The translations under genes were made by a program, and so were the position numbers. DNA of 64,000 nucleotides. Source: F22 sp963668535 (GTDB lineage: Bacteria; Bacteroidota; Bacteroidia; Bacteroidales; Bacteroidaceae). Below the pieces are notes generated by a model. It made no database searches. It saw only the letters and a program-made list of their open reading frames with translations, and was not told the DNA's origin. The stretch is taken from assembly GCA_963668535.1 (NCBI GenBank), contig OY764867.1, forward strand, positions 124,001 through 188,000, written 5' to 3'. This document shows, in pieces, positions 8,910-18,548 of the stretch (position 1 is its first letter; every line of letters begins with the position of its first letter).

Positions 8910-11123
8910 CTATTGTGTTACACCAACAACAATTGAAGAATCTACATCTTTAAACGTAGAAATACATCCACGCGTCATAGCCACATCATGTGGAACTGTA
9001 GGGGAATGAGCTATTGCATAACGCATACGAGCTATTTGTCCAGTGGAAAAACCAACAGGAACAGATTCACGCATATAATAATCCATGATATTGGTACTAC
9101 AAAATGCATCAGCACTATGACTAAAGATGCTATAAGTTGATGCACTCCCATAGGGTACACGCCAACTAAGTTGGTCCTTGGCAATCTCAAACGCTGTTAC
9201 GTCTTCAAATGTACTACGATCGCCCCCAAGATAATGGCTGTATGCAGTGATAAAACTTTTATAATAGTCGATATACATACTGCGATCATAATTGGGCGTG
9301 TCGTCAACAGCGTCATCACCATAAGGTCCTCTAGCATCATTAAATACATGGTAAAGACCAAAATAGTGTCCAAGTTCATGTATGGTTGTGTCGACTATAT
9401 CAGAGCTTACTATAGGCATATTTTTAGAATCAAACATATGTCGGGCATTGATAGCAATGCTATGCAAGCTTGGTATAGCACTAATGGGTGTATCATTTGA
9501 TAAAGTGTAGAAATACCCTAGATATTGCTCATTGATATTGGAGCGTAAATAAGCATAATTTGACCATCCAGTAGCAGTGTCGTCAGAAGAAAATTCAAAA
9601 ATAAAAATATTGATATATTGATCCTGAGGCCAAACCATAGCACGGTCTGCTGCATCGGTGCTCATAAGAAACTCTCGACCATTTCGATAAGCATTAGCAA
9701 CGTCTTCTATAATGACTCCATTGGTCGTTTGACCATCTGGTGTTGTATCAGCCAAACACAAACGTATATTTGCATCACAACAGTTCATAAAATGCCCTTG
9801 AGGTGTATACTGAGGCATATATTGGTAGCGATGATTTATACTATCAAGAAGAGCTTGACAATGATTCATATTAAGATTTTGAGTACGACTAGTCCCATCA
9901 CATAATATGTGAAAAACGACAGGCAAGGTGTGTATTTTAGGCTGTTGACGAATATGAATCTTTTGTGTTGCCCCATAACAATTAGTAATAGTCACAGATC
10001 CTTCACGCCACTCATTACTCGTATTAGATGATACAGATAGACTCGGGCCATGGCATCCCTGCCCTTTTGTCTCGCTTAGATTAATCCACGAATTATGAGT
10101 GGTTGCTGTCCAAACAGTATACCGATTAAGGGAAACAGGTAACTGTGATTCTGTATAATCAAGCGTATATAGATTATTATTTTCACAAGTGATAAACCCC
10201 TTATCACGATTAGCCTGAGGGATATCAGTAGAAAATGGAGGAGTTTGATGTTCTGCTAGTGTATAACGCACTACATATTGATGTCCGGGTTGAAAATCAA
10301 GACTAACTGGAGAGGTCGTGATACTATAATAATTGCGAGTAGAATGATTGGTTGATACAACGATAGTGAAAGATTGGTGCACAAGTTGTACTGGTGCAAG
10401 CATCATATAGGCAGTCAGAAGATGATCATCTCCTAAAGTAATGTTACTTAAGCGGACAGTTTGCCCATTTGTATAGGTATTATGATTTGAATCACTAGGG
10501 CATAAAGAGGAAATAAGTTCACAATCACCACTAGTTATTTCAAGAGATATATTAGTTATATCTCCCACAAGATCTTTTGGTAAAGTAAGTTCAAACTTCA
10601 GTTGAGCAGCAAGATACTTAAATGTCAAACTAGTCTCTGTAGTGAGCACAGCATCAGCCATCATGTAGGTATAAGCAAATAAACCGTCAGTGGAGCCATT
10701 GCCACTCTGAGATTGCCCACTAAATGGTAAATGAAGATTTTGAAAACCCACTTGCCCATCTGTATTAGTGCAACTAGCTGGATAAATAGCTTTATCCATT
10801 CCATCAAGGAAGCGCCCACTAAAACTACCAGTTGTCGTACCAGCACCATCCGTTAATGTAAACAGCGTACCAGCACTATTAGTATTATACCAACGAAAAG
10901 TGTCTCCTTGAGTCCAAGTAACCATTTTTCCATCACCGCTGGCATAGGCCATGCGGGTATTACTACCCGTTGAGGCCTTGACAGTAATAATTGGTGAGCT
11001 AGAATCGGCACTATCACTTAATAAATCTGTATAATCAACACAGCTTGATAGTAAGCCTAATATAAGTATAGTAGGGAAAAATTTGACGACCTTATAGCCG
11101 TACAATACATGAAATTTGTTCAT
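8910..11123 (-). CDS. Fimbrillin-like / BACON / M43 metalloprotease lipoprotein
   Basis: This 737-residue surface lipoprotein has its lipobox at GLLSSC. Residues ~45-295 are a fimbrillin-like region (TRMAYASG, MVTWTQGDTF, DKAIYPAS, LTAYMMLAPVQLV). It is paralogous to the stand-alone protein at 22993-23874. Residues ~310-395 look like a BACON beta-sandwich (NSWINLSETKGQG, SNEWREGSVTI). The C-terminal ~340 residues are a pappalysin-type M43 zinc metalloprotease with the zinc motif TTIHELGHYFGLYH near residue 580 and a Met-turn NIMDYYMRES. It is first in a four-gene minus-strand cassette behind a consensus promoter at 11155-11185. The likely role is a cell-surface or fimbria-associated protease. 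Confidence 0.85.
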   Translation of the reverse strand: MNKFHVLYGYKVVKFFPTILILGLLSSCVDYTDLLSDSADSSSPIITVKASTGSNTRMAYASGDGKMVTWTQGDTFRWYNTNSAGTLFTLTDGAGTTTGSFSGRFLDGMDKAIYPASCTNTDGQVGFQNLHLPFSGQSQSGNGSTDGLFAYTYMMADAVLTTETSLTFKYLAAQLKFELTLPKDLVGDITNISLEITSGDCELISSLCPSDSNHNTYTNGQTVRLSNITLGDDHLLTAYMMLAPVQLVHQSFTIVVSTNHSTRNYYSITTSPVSLDFQPGHQYVVRYTLAEHQTPPFSTDIPQANRDKGFITCENNNLYTLDYTESQLPVSLNRYTVWTATTHNSWINLSETKGQGCHGPSLSVSSNTSNEWREGSVTITNCYGATQKIHIRQQPKIHTLPVVFHILCDGTSRTQNLNMNHCQALLDSINHRYQYMPQYTPQGHFMNCCDANIRLCLADTTPDGQTTNGVIIEDVANAYRNGREFLMSTDAADRAMVWPQDQYINIFIFEFSSDDTATGWSNYAYLRSNINEQYLGYFYTLSNDTPISAIPSLHSIAINARHMFDSKNMPIVSSDIVDTTIHELGHYFGLYHVFNDARGPYGDDAVDDTPNYDRSMYIDYYKSFITAYSHYLGGDRSTFEDVTAFEIAKDQLSWRVPYGSASTYSIFSHSADAFCSTNIMDYYMRESVPVGFSTGQIARMRYAIAHSPTVPHDVAMTRGCISTFKDVDSSIVVGVTQ

Positions 11124-11154
11124 TGCGACGTGTAAGTATATGTCATTTACGGCG

Positions 11155-11185
11155 CAAATATAACATATATTTTTCTTAACGCAAA
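11155..11185 (-). promoter_or_regulatory. Promoter of the fimbrillin-M43 cassette
   Basis: Read on the minus strand this is a -33 TTTG (11182-11185), a 19-nt spacer and a -7 TATATTTG (11155-11162). It is an exact match to the Bacteroidota TTTG-N19-21-TAnnTTTG promoter. The ATG at 11123 follows about 30 nt later. Confidence 0.8.
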
Positions 11186-11250
11186 TGTCTGCTAAATAGC
11201 TTTGAGATTTAGTGTGCTTTATTCAACGTATATAGACAAAAAGATATGCG

Positions 11251-12366
11251 TTATTGATTGTTTTTTATATTTGAAGTATCTGTATCTATCACAGTAGCAA
11301 TACGCTTGGCAACTGCTTCCCATGCGTATTGTTTGATGTAGTATTCTCTATTAGCTTGTACACACGCATGTATATGATCAGCATGTAATAATGAGTACAT
11401 CTTGTTGGCTAGAACACAAATATCATCATTGTCAATTAAAAATCCTGTTTGCCCCTCTTGTATATGATAGGGCATTTCATAACAATTTCTACCTATACAA
11501 GGTAATCCAAAGGTTAGAGCTTCAATAAAACTAAAGCCATAAGCTTCAAAGTAAGATGGTTGGCATAATATATCGCACTTGTTGTAATAATCTACCAATT
11601 GATCATAAGTCACAGAATGTATGTAATATATATTAGGAAAGTTGTGTATATTTGGATTGGTAGGAGGTCCAATTATATACAATTCAGCAGAAGGCATCCG
11701 TTTAAGTAATTCGCAAAAAGCTTTGAGCACAAGAGGCCCCCCTTTACGCTCATAATCGTGTCCCACAAACAAAATTTTATTTTTAGCTTTCCGACTATAA
11801 TCTATTTTCTGAGGATCAACATTTATTGCCCCTCCTACATGGTGAACTTTAGACGCAGGGATACAGCACTTATCTATCATGTACTCTTTCAACCAACGAG
11901 CCATTACAAAAATACCTTTGGCATTTTGATAATAATCATTTTGATTTTTTTTTCGCCTTTGTATGGCCTTAATTGAATAATGAGCGAAACTAGAAAACTG
12001 GAATCTTTCGGGATCTCGCTCAGCAAGATCAAGAAGATAAGAGACATTAAGATCTTGATAAATATACGTGGGATGTAAATCAGAATCATAAACTTCTGCA
12101 AACTGAAAAATCGGTACCCCCTGTTGCTCTCTAATGACACGACATACATCGCTACGTTGAAGACAATGAGTACGGATATCCATATCGTCTGAAAGAATAT
12201 GAAATTTACGCATAATCCTTATCAATATGGAGGGCGTGTGTTCTTTTAGTGGAATGTCAATGACATCAAAATACCTTTTAAGAGCTACATATAGCCCCCA
12301 ACAAGTACCAGACCAACGAGTTCGTTTGTTATTTTTCCAATTAACGAGAAAATAAAGTTTATTCAT
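11251..12366 (-). CDS. GT4-type glycosyltransferase
   Basis: This 371-residue cytosolic GT-B glycosyltransferase has KNKILFVGHDYERKGGP at the start of the C-terminal Rossmann domain and LYIIGPPTNPN in the middle. The donor-site E-x7-E motif is EAYGFSFIEALTFGLPCIG, followed by IQEGQTGFLIDND. These are the hallmarks of family GT4 (retaining, nucleotide-sugar dependent). The acceptor is unknown. It is a single gene upstream of the minus-strand surface cassette, 127 bp from the cassette start. Confidence 0.88.
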   Translation of the reverse strand: MNKLYFLVNWKNNKRTRWSGTCWGLYVALKRYFDVIDIPLKEHTPSILIRIMRKFHILSDDMDIRTHCLQRSDVCRVIREQQGVPIFQFAEVYDSDLHPTYIYQDLNVSYLLDLAERDPERFQFSSFAHYSIKAIQRRKKNQNDYYQNAKGIFVMARWLKEYMIDKCCIPASKVHHVGGAINVDPQKIDYSRKAKNKILFVGHDYERKGGPLVLKAFCELLKRMPSAELYIIGPPTNPNIHNFPNIYYIHSVTYDQLVDYYNKCDILCQPSYFEAYGFSFIEALTFGLPCIGRNCYEMPYHIQEGQTGFLIDNDDICVLANKMYSLLHADHIHACVQANREYYIKQYAWEAVAKRIATVIDTDTSNIKNNQ

Positions 12367-12780
12367 AGACTGTTCATGTGTGTAAATTATTTACAAATAT
12401 AAACAAATGAAAGTATATTACAAAAAAAATATTTGTTTTTTACCACAGCAACTATATATAAGAAGCATATTTGAAAATTATGGATACAGAATTATATGTC
12501 TTGGTATCCACTCCCTCTGATACTTTTCAACCCCAACTTATTTAATGTTATATGCAAGCAAAAACGCAAGCGCTTGCGATTTTCTAACTATCGGGATGTT
12601 TACGATTTCGCAAGCGCTTGCGTTTTACTAAAGTAACGCTTCACTGAAAGCATGTCAACAAGCACAAAGAAAATAATCAAGATTTATTTTGTTTATTTGC
12701 ATTTTTAGCTATATATTAACCTCAAAATCAAGAACGAATGAAATAACATAGTACAGTTGTACACTAACTCACTACTCTAT
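12367..12780. other. 414-bp gap with two LacI-operator-like palindromes
   Basis: No coding sequence is supported here. The gap separates two divergent genes and is AT-rich apart from two identical 14-bp perfect palindromes, CGCAAGCGCTTGCG, at 12565-12578 and 12609-12622. No consensus promoter was identified. Confidence 0.7.
12565..12622. promoter_or_regulatory. Pair of identical palindromes (possible LacI/GalR operators)
   Basis: CGCAAGCGCTTGCG occurs at 12565-12578 and 12609-12622, with centres 44 bp apart. The outer flanks are also inverted (AAAACG... and ...CGTTTT), so the two copies face each other within an 18-bp inverted repeat. The core AAGCGCTT fits the AAnCGnTT core of LacI/GalR-family operators. 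No LacI-type gene lies in the window. Confidence 0.5.
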
Positions 12781-13785
12781 ATGCTTCAAAAAATTATCCT
12801 TATAATCCCGATTCTTGCAGCTATATGTATGTTGTGGCTGGTCACTAGACATAGAACGACCAACAAACTAGTTAACATATTAGGAGGCTGTGTACTTGGT
12901 CTCATAAGTATCCTGATGTTTTCATATAAGTACTACGTAATCTATGACAATGACCTCAGCCAATGGATGTTTTTTGCAGCCCATTTAAGCTGTATACTTT
13001 TATTTCCTGTTGTTGATCTATATATAACCGCATTTACAACAACAAAAATCAGTTGGTCCAAATGGTTGCTTTTAGGAATAGGTAGTTTCATGATACCTTG
13101 TGCACTTCTTTCTTACGAATTATGGCACAAACTACATTGGCTAGTACTCTTTTTTACCCTATGGGTAGTAGCTGCTTATTGTGCTATAGATACATGTAAA
13201 TTACTGTATGTTTTCATTAGAAAAGTCAGAAATCACTTTGATAATATATCACTATTAGAAGAAGGATCTGTGTATTCTCATCTACATCTTTTTGGGATGA
13301 CATCAGCTATCGCACTTATGTTCTATACATTACTACATATACATTCCCATGAGATGAGATATGTATCTACTATTTTGTATCTGTTGAGTGCCTTAATGGT
13401 GATTCATATAGGGCATAACATGTTGATACATCATAAGCATTTTAATTTATACCATGATGCCTTTGCACATATATCGGATTACAACAAATTATGGTCTATA
13501 TCAGATTTTAGGAATAAACTGAATGAACAGAACATTCATTATTTAGAAAATGGATTTAATCTGTATTATGCTTTAGAATTGATACAGAACAAACTGGATA
13601 CACAAAAGCTATGTGATAATGATAAGACAAAAGGATGGAGAAAAAAAACTCATGTATATATGCATTACAAAGATAGGCCCAAAACAGTAGAAATACCTGC
13701 TGTGTATGAAGTAGAAATATTGAAAGAAATGTACAGCAAAACATCCAAAAGAATGCAACTAAATGCTGCTGCATGTAAAAAATAA
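12781..13785 (+). CDS. Membrane protein of unknown function (about 7 TM)
   Basis: I start this at the ATG at 12781 (MLQKIILIIPILAAI); a TTG eight codons upstream is less likely. The ~334-residue protein has roughly seven hydrophobic segments in residues 1-225. The C-terminal ~110 residues are charged and soluble (SDYNKLWSISDFRNKLNEQN, KTKGWRKKTHVY). The layout resembles membrane sensors that carry a C-terminal DNA-binding or signalling domain, but I see no helix-turn-helix or kinase motif. It ends 60 bp before the convergent B12 operon and shares a terminator with it. Confidence 0.75.
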   Translation: MLQKIILIIPILAAICMLWLVTRHRTTNKLVNILGGCVLGLISILMFSYKYYVIYDNDLSQWMFFAAHLSCILLFPVVDLYITAFTTTKISWSKWLLLGIGSFMIPCALLSYELWHKLHWLVLFFTLWVVAAYCAIDTCKLLYVFIRKVRNHFDNISLLEEGSVYSHLHLFGMTSAIALMFYTLLHIHSHEMRYVSTILYLLSALMVIHIGHNMLIHHKHFNLYHDAFAHISDYNKLWSISDFRNKLNEQNIHYLENGFNLYYALELIQNKLDTQKLCDNDKTKGWRKKTHVYMHYKDRPKTVEIPAVYEVEILKEMYSKTSKRMQLNAAACKK

Positions 13786-13788
13786 AAA

Positions 13789-13826
13789 AAGCCCTTTTAC
13801 AACTTTCGCAAGTCATAAAAGGGCTT
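13789..13826. terminator. Bidirectional terminator
   Basis: The arms AAGCCCTTTTA and TAAAAGGGCTT enclose a 16-nt loop, with A/T runs on both outer sides. It lies between two converging genes, so it can serve both. Confidence 0.88.
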
Positions 13827-13845
13827 GATTTTTGTTTATCTGAAA

Positions 13846-15675
13846 TTATCTTTCAATAAACTCATCAGAGAATCGGTACACAAAGTCGATACCAGCAGGA
13901 CTTGCTTCGCGATCTGTATCATAATGATAAGTACGCAATGGGCTTGTCGCATTAACTGGATCATACACGCAAATCGTTGCATTCATATAGGTCGTTTGAC
14001 TCAACCACAATTGTTCACTAGTTGGATGAACACCCAAGATACCATATACGATATCTGTAGTATTAATTAAGTTGGAAGTCATTGTTTTAGTTTCATAATT
14101 ATAACAACCTACGCTATGCGCTGAAAAATCAGCTTGATCCACAAAATATAAACAAGGAGAAGTAAAGCTAGCACATAGCCCAACTGCTGGCGACCAAGTA
14201 GCTACAGGAAGATCGATATCAGTCAATTCATGTTCATGAATAATTTCTCCTTCATGATTCATACCATATACAATAGGTTTATTTGTATATGTAGGCATAT
14301 AGGTTGACCCAGTAAATTCACCAGCGGCCAAGAAATAAAGATTATTATCGGCTGCTTTTACAATACCTTTAATTTGACGTCCTGGATAATCTAGTTTCTT
14401 GATAATTTCACCAGCTACAGGATCAATAATAATCACGTGTTCACCACAAGCTGCATAAATCTTACCACGAGAATAAACCAAACGAGTCTTTGTAGCACCT
14501 TTTGTAGTAAAGTCCCCAAAAGTTCCATCTATAGTCTTATTGAAACTCACAGCATCGTCAGTTAAATCTAAGCGACAAATCCCAGAAGTGGCTTCCATAC
14601 CACGTTGCGAATATTGTACATAGGCTGTATGATCATCGGTCACGACAAGATGTTGTGGCCACACCAAGTTGCCATTAGGATCTTGTATTTCTAACGGATC
14701 ACAATAAATCATTTTCATTGTTTTGGAATCACAAACGACCCAACGACCTTGACCACCCATACCACTGGAACTAGTAGCTGTACCACCTCCATTTTGAGTC
14801 AGTAAGTACGTACGCCCATTGTACATATACATATCCTGTACAACATTCCCTATTTCCTTGCCATCATTAGCCAACTCAAAAATATGTGGATAAGCCTTTC
14901 CTGCTTTATCGTAAAACAGCACAGTTCCATTGGCAGAAGTCATATTTCCTTCACATACCACATAAGTTCCATCTGGATCTTGCAAATCTAATAGGGCTTG
15001 TACTGGTATATCAAGAGTAACTTCGGACTTATCTTTAAGTTCGCCTACTACTGTAATGACAACAACATCAGACTGAATTTTATCCGTAAATGCTGGGGCT
15101 TGAATATTTACCTTCTTGTTGGTTGTATCGTAACTAGCTGTCCAATCTTCTGTAGGATTGACTAGATGAATATTAGAGATACTTTGCGACTGTATAGTAA
15201 ACGTCAATTGCCCTTCCCATGGGCATACCGCTGTTTCTCCAGATTGGTCAACAAGCTTAAGCTCTGGATCTACAATCACGGGTAAAACGGCTAAGTGAGT
15301 GTTGCCTATTGCATCAACTGCTGTCAAGATGATCTTACCAGAGCCATTACTAGAATCAGTTTGAGCAGGCGCTTGTACTGAGACAGATTTACCAACTTCT
15401 GCAATATTGACTTTCCAACCTTGAGGAGCTTTAAGTAAGGAATAGTCACTTACATTTTGAGTATTCAATGTAAAATCAAGCGAACTTCCAGCTGTAAAGT
15501 GAGCAAAACCATCGGGAGTTTCCAGTACAGTACCGAATACAGGCAACTTATCCTTGAGATCTTGCAATTCTTGACGAAGTTCAGTATCGTCGTAGATGTC
15601 GTTATCATCTGAACAACTAATTTGACCAAATACAGCCAGAAGCAGTAACAGGCAAATAGGATATAGCTTTTTCAT
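13846..15675 (-). CDS. Surface lipoprotein with C-terminal DUF5074/BtuG-like propeller
   Basis: This 609-residue protein has its lipobox at GQISC. It opens with DNDIYDDTELRQELQDLKDK, nearly the same as the start of the 533-residue neighbour. Residues ~50-230 look like Ig/PKD-like repeats (NVSDYSLLKAPQGW, SISNIHLVNPTEDW). Residues ~235-600 form a beta-propeller of the DUF5074/YVTN type (CRLDLTDDAVSFN, IIDPVAGEIIKKLDYPG, DIVYGILGVHPTSEQLWLSQ). In gut Bacteroides, DUF5074 propellers such as BtuG bind corrinoids at the cell surface. It is last in the operon behind the cobalamin riboswitch, so a role in B12 capture is likely but unproven. Confidence 0.78.
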   Translation of the reverse strand: MKKLYPICLLLLLAVFGQISCSDDNDIYDDTELRQELQDLKDKLPVFGTVLETPDGFAHFTAGSSLDFTLNTQNVSDYSLLKAPQGWKVNIAEVGKSVSVQAPAQTDSSNGSGKIILTAVDAIGNTHLAVLPVIVDPELKLVDQSGETAVCPWEGQLTFTIQSQSISNIHLVNPTEDWTASYDTTNKKVNIQAPAFTDKIQSDVVVITVVGELKDKSEVTLDIPVQALLDLQDPDGTYVVCEGNMTSANGTVLFYDKAGKAYPHIFELANDGKEIGNVVQDMYMYNGRTYLLTQNGGGTATSSSGMGGQGRWVVCDSKTMKMIYCDPLEIQDPNGNLVWPQHLVVTDDHTAYVQYSQRGMEATSGICRLDLTDDAVSFNKTIDGTFGDFTTKGATKTRLVYSRGKIYAACGEHVIIIDPVAGEIIKKLDYPGRQIKGIVKAADNNLYFLAAGEFTGSTYMPTYTNKPIVYGMNHEGEIIHEHELTDIDLPVATWSPAVGLCASFTSPCLYFVDQADFSAHSVGCYNYETKTMTSNLINTTDIVYGILGVHPTSEQLWLSQTTYMNATICVYDPVNATSPLRTYHYDTDREASPAGIDFVYRFSDEFIER

Positions 15676-15693
15676 TATGTTTTTACATTGAGA

Positions 15694-17295
15694 TTAATTT
15701 AAATATGAAGTCTTCGCTTCTTCTTCTGTAACAACTTCCCCTGAAATATGCAAGTCAGTGGCTCCGCAAACTTCTGTAGATGTTTCACCCAGCCACCCAG
15801 CTAACTGGTTTAAAGCACAGTGTACTTTTACAAAGTCGATGTGATTGAGTTGCACAGAATGGCCTTCTGAATCTACCGCCCAACTTAGGTCAAAACATGA
15901 TGCGGGATCACTGTTTGGAGCATTATCTACATATCCCCATGGGTATGAATACAACACCCAATAAGTTCCTTTTCCACTCTCATCAATGGCATTGTTTGCT
16001 AATTTGGTTCCAGTTAACGTATAGTCATCACCACTTATCCAATTTGGATAGTAGCTTTGTTTATGAAAAACATTCTTTGGCAACCAACCGCTTCCTCCTT
16101 GATTGTCTGTCCAAGAAATATATTCTTCAACTGGCGGATTTGGATCCGATTCAGGTTTATTATACGTGATACTATAATTTTTGATTGTAGTGTCTTTATT
16201 ATATTCACTACCAGCCAATTCGTACCAAGTGTCATCTGGTAGTCCATTACCATTGGCATCAATAGAAACACTTACAATACCTGGCTCACAACTACCACCA
16301 CGAGTATTGCCATCTGGATTAGGATTCGCAGCAGCCCAAAAAGCATTCCCCATGATACGAAGATCGCATTGTCCAGCTACATTGATCACTTTGTGGTCGA
16401 AACCAAATACTACATATCCACCAAATCCGCCTAAGGAAATCATGCCTGCACGTGCCTTTGCTAAGTCATTTTCAGCTTTTGCCCGAAGGTCTTCTGCTGT
16501 GTCGCCATCAGCACATACTGGAAGAGTGTTTGTAAACTGTCCTACACCAGGCAAGTATTCATACACTTTATTAATATATGATTTATAAGCCACATCTTCA
16601 CTTTCCACTTCTACAACTGTCGTTATAGTTTTTACTAAGTCACCACGAGTCACATCAAGCTCAAATGTATAGTCTCCAGTCTGTAAAGCAGTAAAGTGCA
16701 AAACTTTTTCCGAACTAACCAATTGACGAGTAGCATCCACCTTTGTTGTTTCAGCAACTTCAGATTGAGCGACTGGTTGTCCAACAAGATACCAAGCGAA
16801 ACTAGCTCCTTGTGGATTCAGAACTTCTGGGTCAATGACAATATCGCTGCAACGAGCACCTTTTGTCACTGTTGGGACTGATATTTCTAACTTAACATCA
16901 AGCGTAGCCACCAACACATTTTTTTTCTCATCAAGTGCTGTAATACTAATCACAAGAGGTTCATCAAGTGTCTCACTGGCATCATTTGGAGCCGTAATTG
17001 ACAATGTTTTAGTCTCTTGATCACAACTAGCACTCCAACCTGTAGGCAGTGTCAACACTTCAAAGTCTGAAACATGTTCTGCTTCAATTGCAAATGTTTT
17101 TGTCTCTTTGTACACAAAGAACGCATCTTCATCTGATTCAGGCTTAGTAATAGCAAAATGAGGGGCATTGTCTTTCATTTCATCAATTTCTTGACGAATA
17201 TCTCCATCATCGTACACATCGTTTTCATCTTTACAGCCAACCAATACAGTTACTGCAATGAGGGGCAAGAATGCCCACTTGTTAAATAGTTTCAT
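15694..17295 (-). CDS. Surface lipoprotein of the B12 uptake operon
   Basis: This 533-residue protein has its lipobox at VLVGC. After the lipobox, DENDVYDDGDIRQEIDEMKD mirrors the start of the 609-residue neighbour. Ig/PKD-like segments follow (residues ~40-235), then a C-terminal domain ending FDLSWAVDSEGHSVQLNHID and FVKVHCALNQLAGWLGE. This C-terminal domain recurs in Bacteroidales proteins next to BtuB/BtuG genes. I infer a surface corrinoid-binding accessory protein; the specific name BtuH is not assigned because I cannot check it. It lies 18 bp upstream of the 609-residue gene and 48 bp downstream of the BtuG-like gene. Confidence 0.72.
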   Translation of the reverse strand: MKLFNKWAFLPLIAVTVLVGCKDENDVYDDGDIRQEIDEMKDNAPHFAITKPESDEDAFFVYKETKTFAIEAEHVSDFEVLTLPTGWSASCDQETKTLSITAPNDASETLDEPLVISITALDEKKNVLVATLDVKLEISVPTVTKGARCSDIVIDPEVLNPQGASFAWYLVGQPVAQSEVAETTKVDATRQLVSSEKVLHFTALQTGDYTFELDVTRGDLVKTITTVVEVESEDVAYKSYINKVYEYLPGVGQFTNTLPVCADGDTAEDLRAKAENDLAKARAGMISLGGFGGYVVFGFDHKVINVAGQCDLRIMGNAFWAAANPNPDGNTRGGSCEPGIVSVSIDANGNGLPDDTWYELAGSEYNKDTTIKNYSITYNKPESDPNPPVEEYISWTDNQGGSGWLPKNVFHKQSYYPNWISGDDYTLTGTKLANNAIDESGKGTYWVLYSYPWGYVDNAPNSDPASCFDLSWAVDSEGHSVQLNHIDFVKVHCALNQLAGWLGETSTEVCGATDLHISGEVVTEEEAKTSYLN

Positions 17296-17343
17296 GATTC
17301 ATTTTTTAGTTAAAATAGTATTGTTTTCTAGATCATTAAATTT

Positions 17344-18510
17344 CTAAGGTTGTTTATACAAGAAGGCAAAGTGAGCTGGTATATTACCGGCCTCAACACT
17401 CCATTTTTTCTTTCCTTCTTTAGAGAAACAGTACACATAACCTGTTACAACATAATTTTGAGCATCCGTTATATAGACATCTTTATTGATAGGATTAACG
17501 GCAATTCCATACGGAATCATAATTTCTTGGTCAGTTCCATCTGTTATGATATGATCATTGACGACTTCTTGTAGTTTGGTATCATATATGCCGTAATTAA
17601 CGGTATTGCTACCTGTATTGTAACTCCAGGCTACACTATAATAATAAAGCGAGTCACCACTTAGCGTCATCTCACTAACTGGAATATCGAGTTTTTTCTT
17701 CACTGTATCTGTTTCAGTATCTATGACATATAGATTGGGAGCTACATTGTAGTAATCGCCACGACTAGATACATAAAGATTACCATAGTGATCAAGTTCT
17801 AAACGGTGAAGATTGATTGCCACGTCAATGGTTTTGATTACCTTAAAGCTTTCTAAGTCAACTACACTAACAGTCGTATCATAATCAGGCACTCGATAAC
17901 CGCCTGAATTGGCACAATATAGTTTATTATCCTTAACAACAATTTCATCCGGCTGATACCCCACAGTCACTTTGCGTTGAAGTTCCAAGGTCGTAGTATC
18001 TATCTCGGCTACAAAACCAATTTCCGCATTAGGATCAATAGCCACTGGACCAGAGTATGAAGAGACATAAGCTTTATTACCATGAAAAGTCATATAGCGA
18101 CAATTAGGGACTTCGATTTCTTTAATATGTATACCCGTGTAAGCATCAAAAACTTCGATATAATTAGAGCAGTTAATCACTGCATAGCATTTGCTACCAT
18201 ATATTTGAATATCGTTACCGACATCTCCAAGTTCTTTGACGATGGTAGGATTACGTTCTGAAAAGATATCAGTGTGATATTGTCCAGCCCGAAAATCGTA
18301 AAAATCAATAGTCGCACGATTCATACCCATATTGCCTTCATTTAGTAAATAAAATCCAAGCAGAGGGCTATTTTTATATCCAGGATCAACATCCTTCTGG
18401 GATGAAGTATAGATAATAGCGTCCTTTCGACAACTAACAACTAATAAAAGGGCAAGAATACTACAAATGTGCATCACTATATGTAGATGTTTATTGATTA
18501 TCTTCTTCAT
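17344..18510 (-). CDS. btuG: BtuG-like surface corrinoid-binding lipoprotein (DUF5074)
   Basis: This 388-residue lipoprotein (VVSC lipobox) carries one DUF5074 seven-bladed propeller. Characteristic blocks are LLNEGNMGMNRATIDFYDF, NPTVVKELGDVGNDIQIYG, YAVINCSNYIEVFDAYTG, EVPNCRYMTFHGNKAYVSSY and ITDGTDQEIMIPYGIAVNP. BtuG proteins cap the BtuB receptor and bind cobalamin with very high affinity. This gene follows a TonB-dependent receptor by 38 bp, and both sit behind a cobalamin riboswitch. The match to known BtuG proteins is strong along the whole chain. Confidence 0.9.
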   Translation of the reverse strand: MKKIINKHLHIVMHICSILALLLVVSCRKDAIIYTSSQKDVDPGYKNSPLLGFYLLNEGNMGMNRATIDFYDFRAGQYHTDIFSERNPTIVKELGDVGNDIQIYGSKCYAVINCSNYIEVFDAYTGIHIKEIEVPNCRYMTFHGNKAYVSSYSGPVAIDPNAEIGFVAEIDTTTLELQRKVTVGYQPDEIVVKDNKLYCANSGGYRVPDYDTTVSVVDLESFKVIKTIDVAINLHRLELDHYGNLYVSSRGDYYNVAPNLYVIDTETDTVKKKLDIPVSEMTLSGDSLYYYSVAWSYNTGSNTVNYGIYDTKLQEVVNDHIITDGTDQEIMIPYGIAVNPINKDVYITDAQNYVVTGYVYCFSKEGKKKWSVEAGNIPAHFAFLYKQP

Positions 18511-18548
18511 GGGAGCATATATTATGTTGTGTATTTCTTAAATACGGA

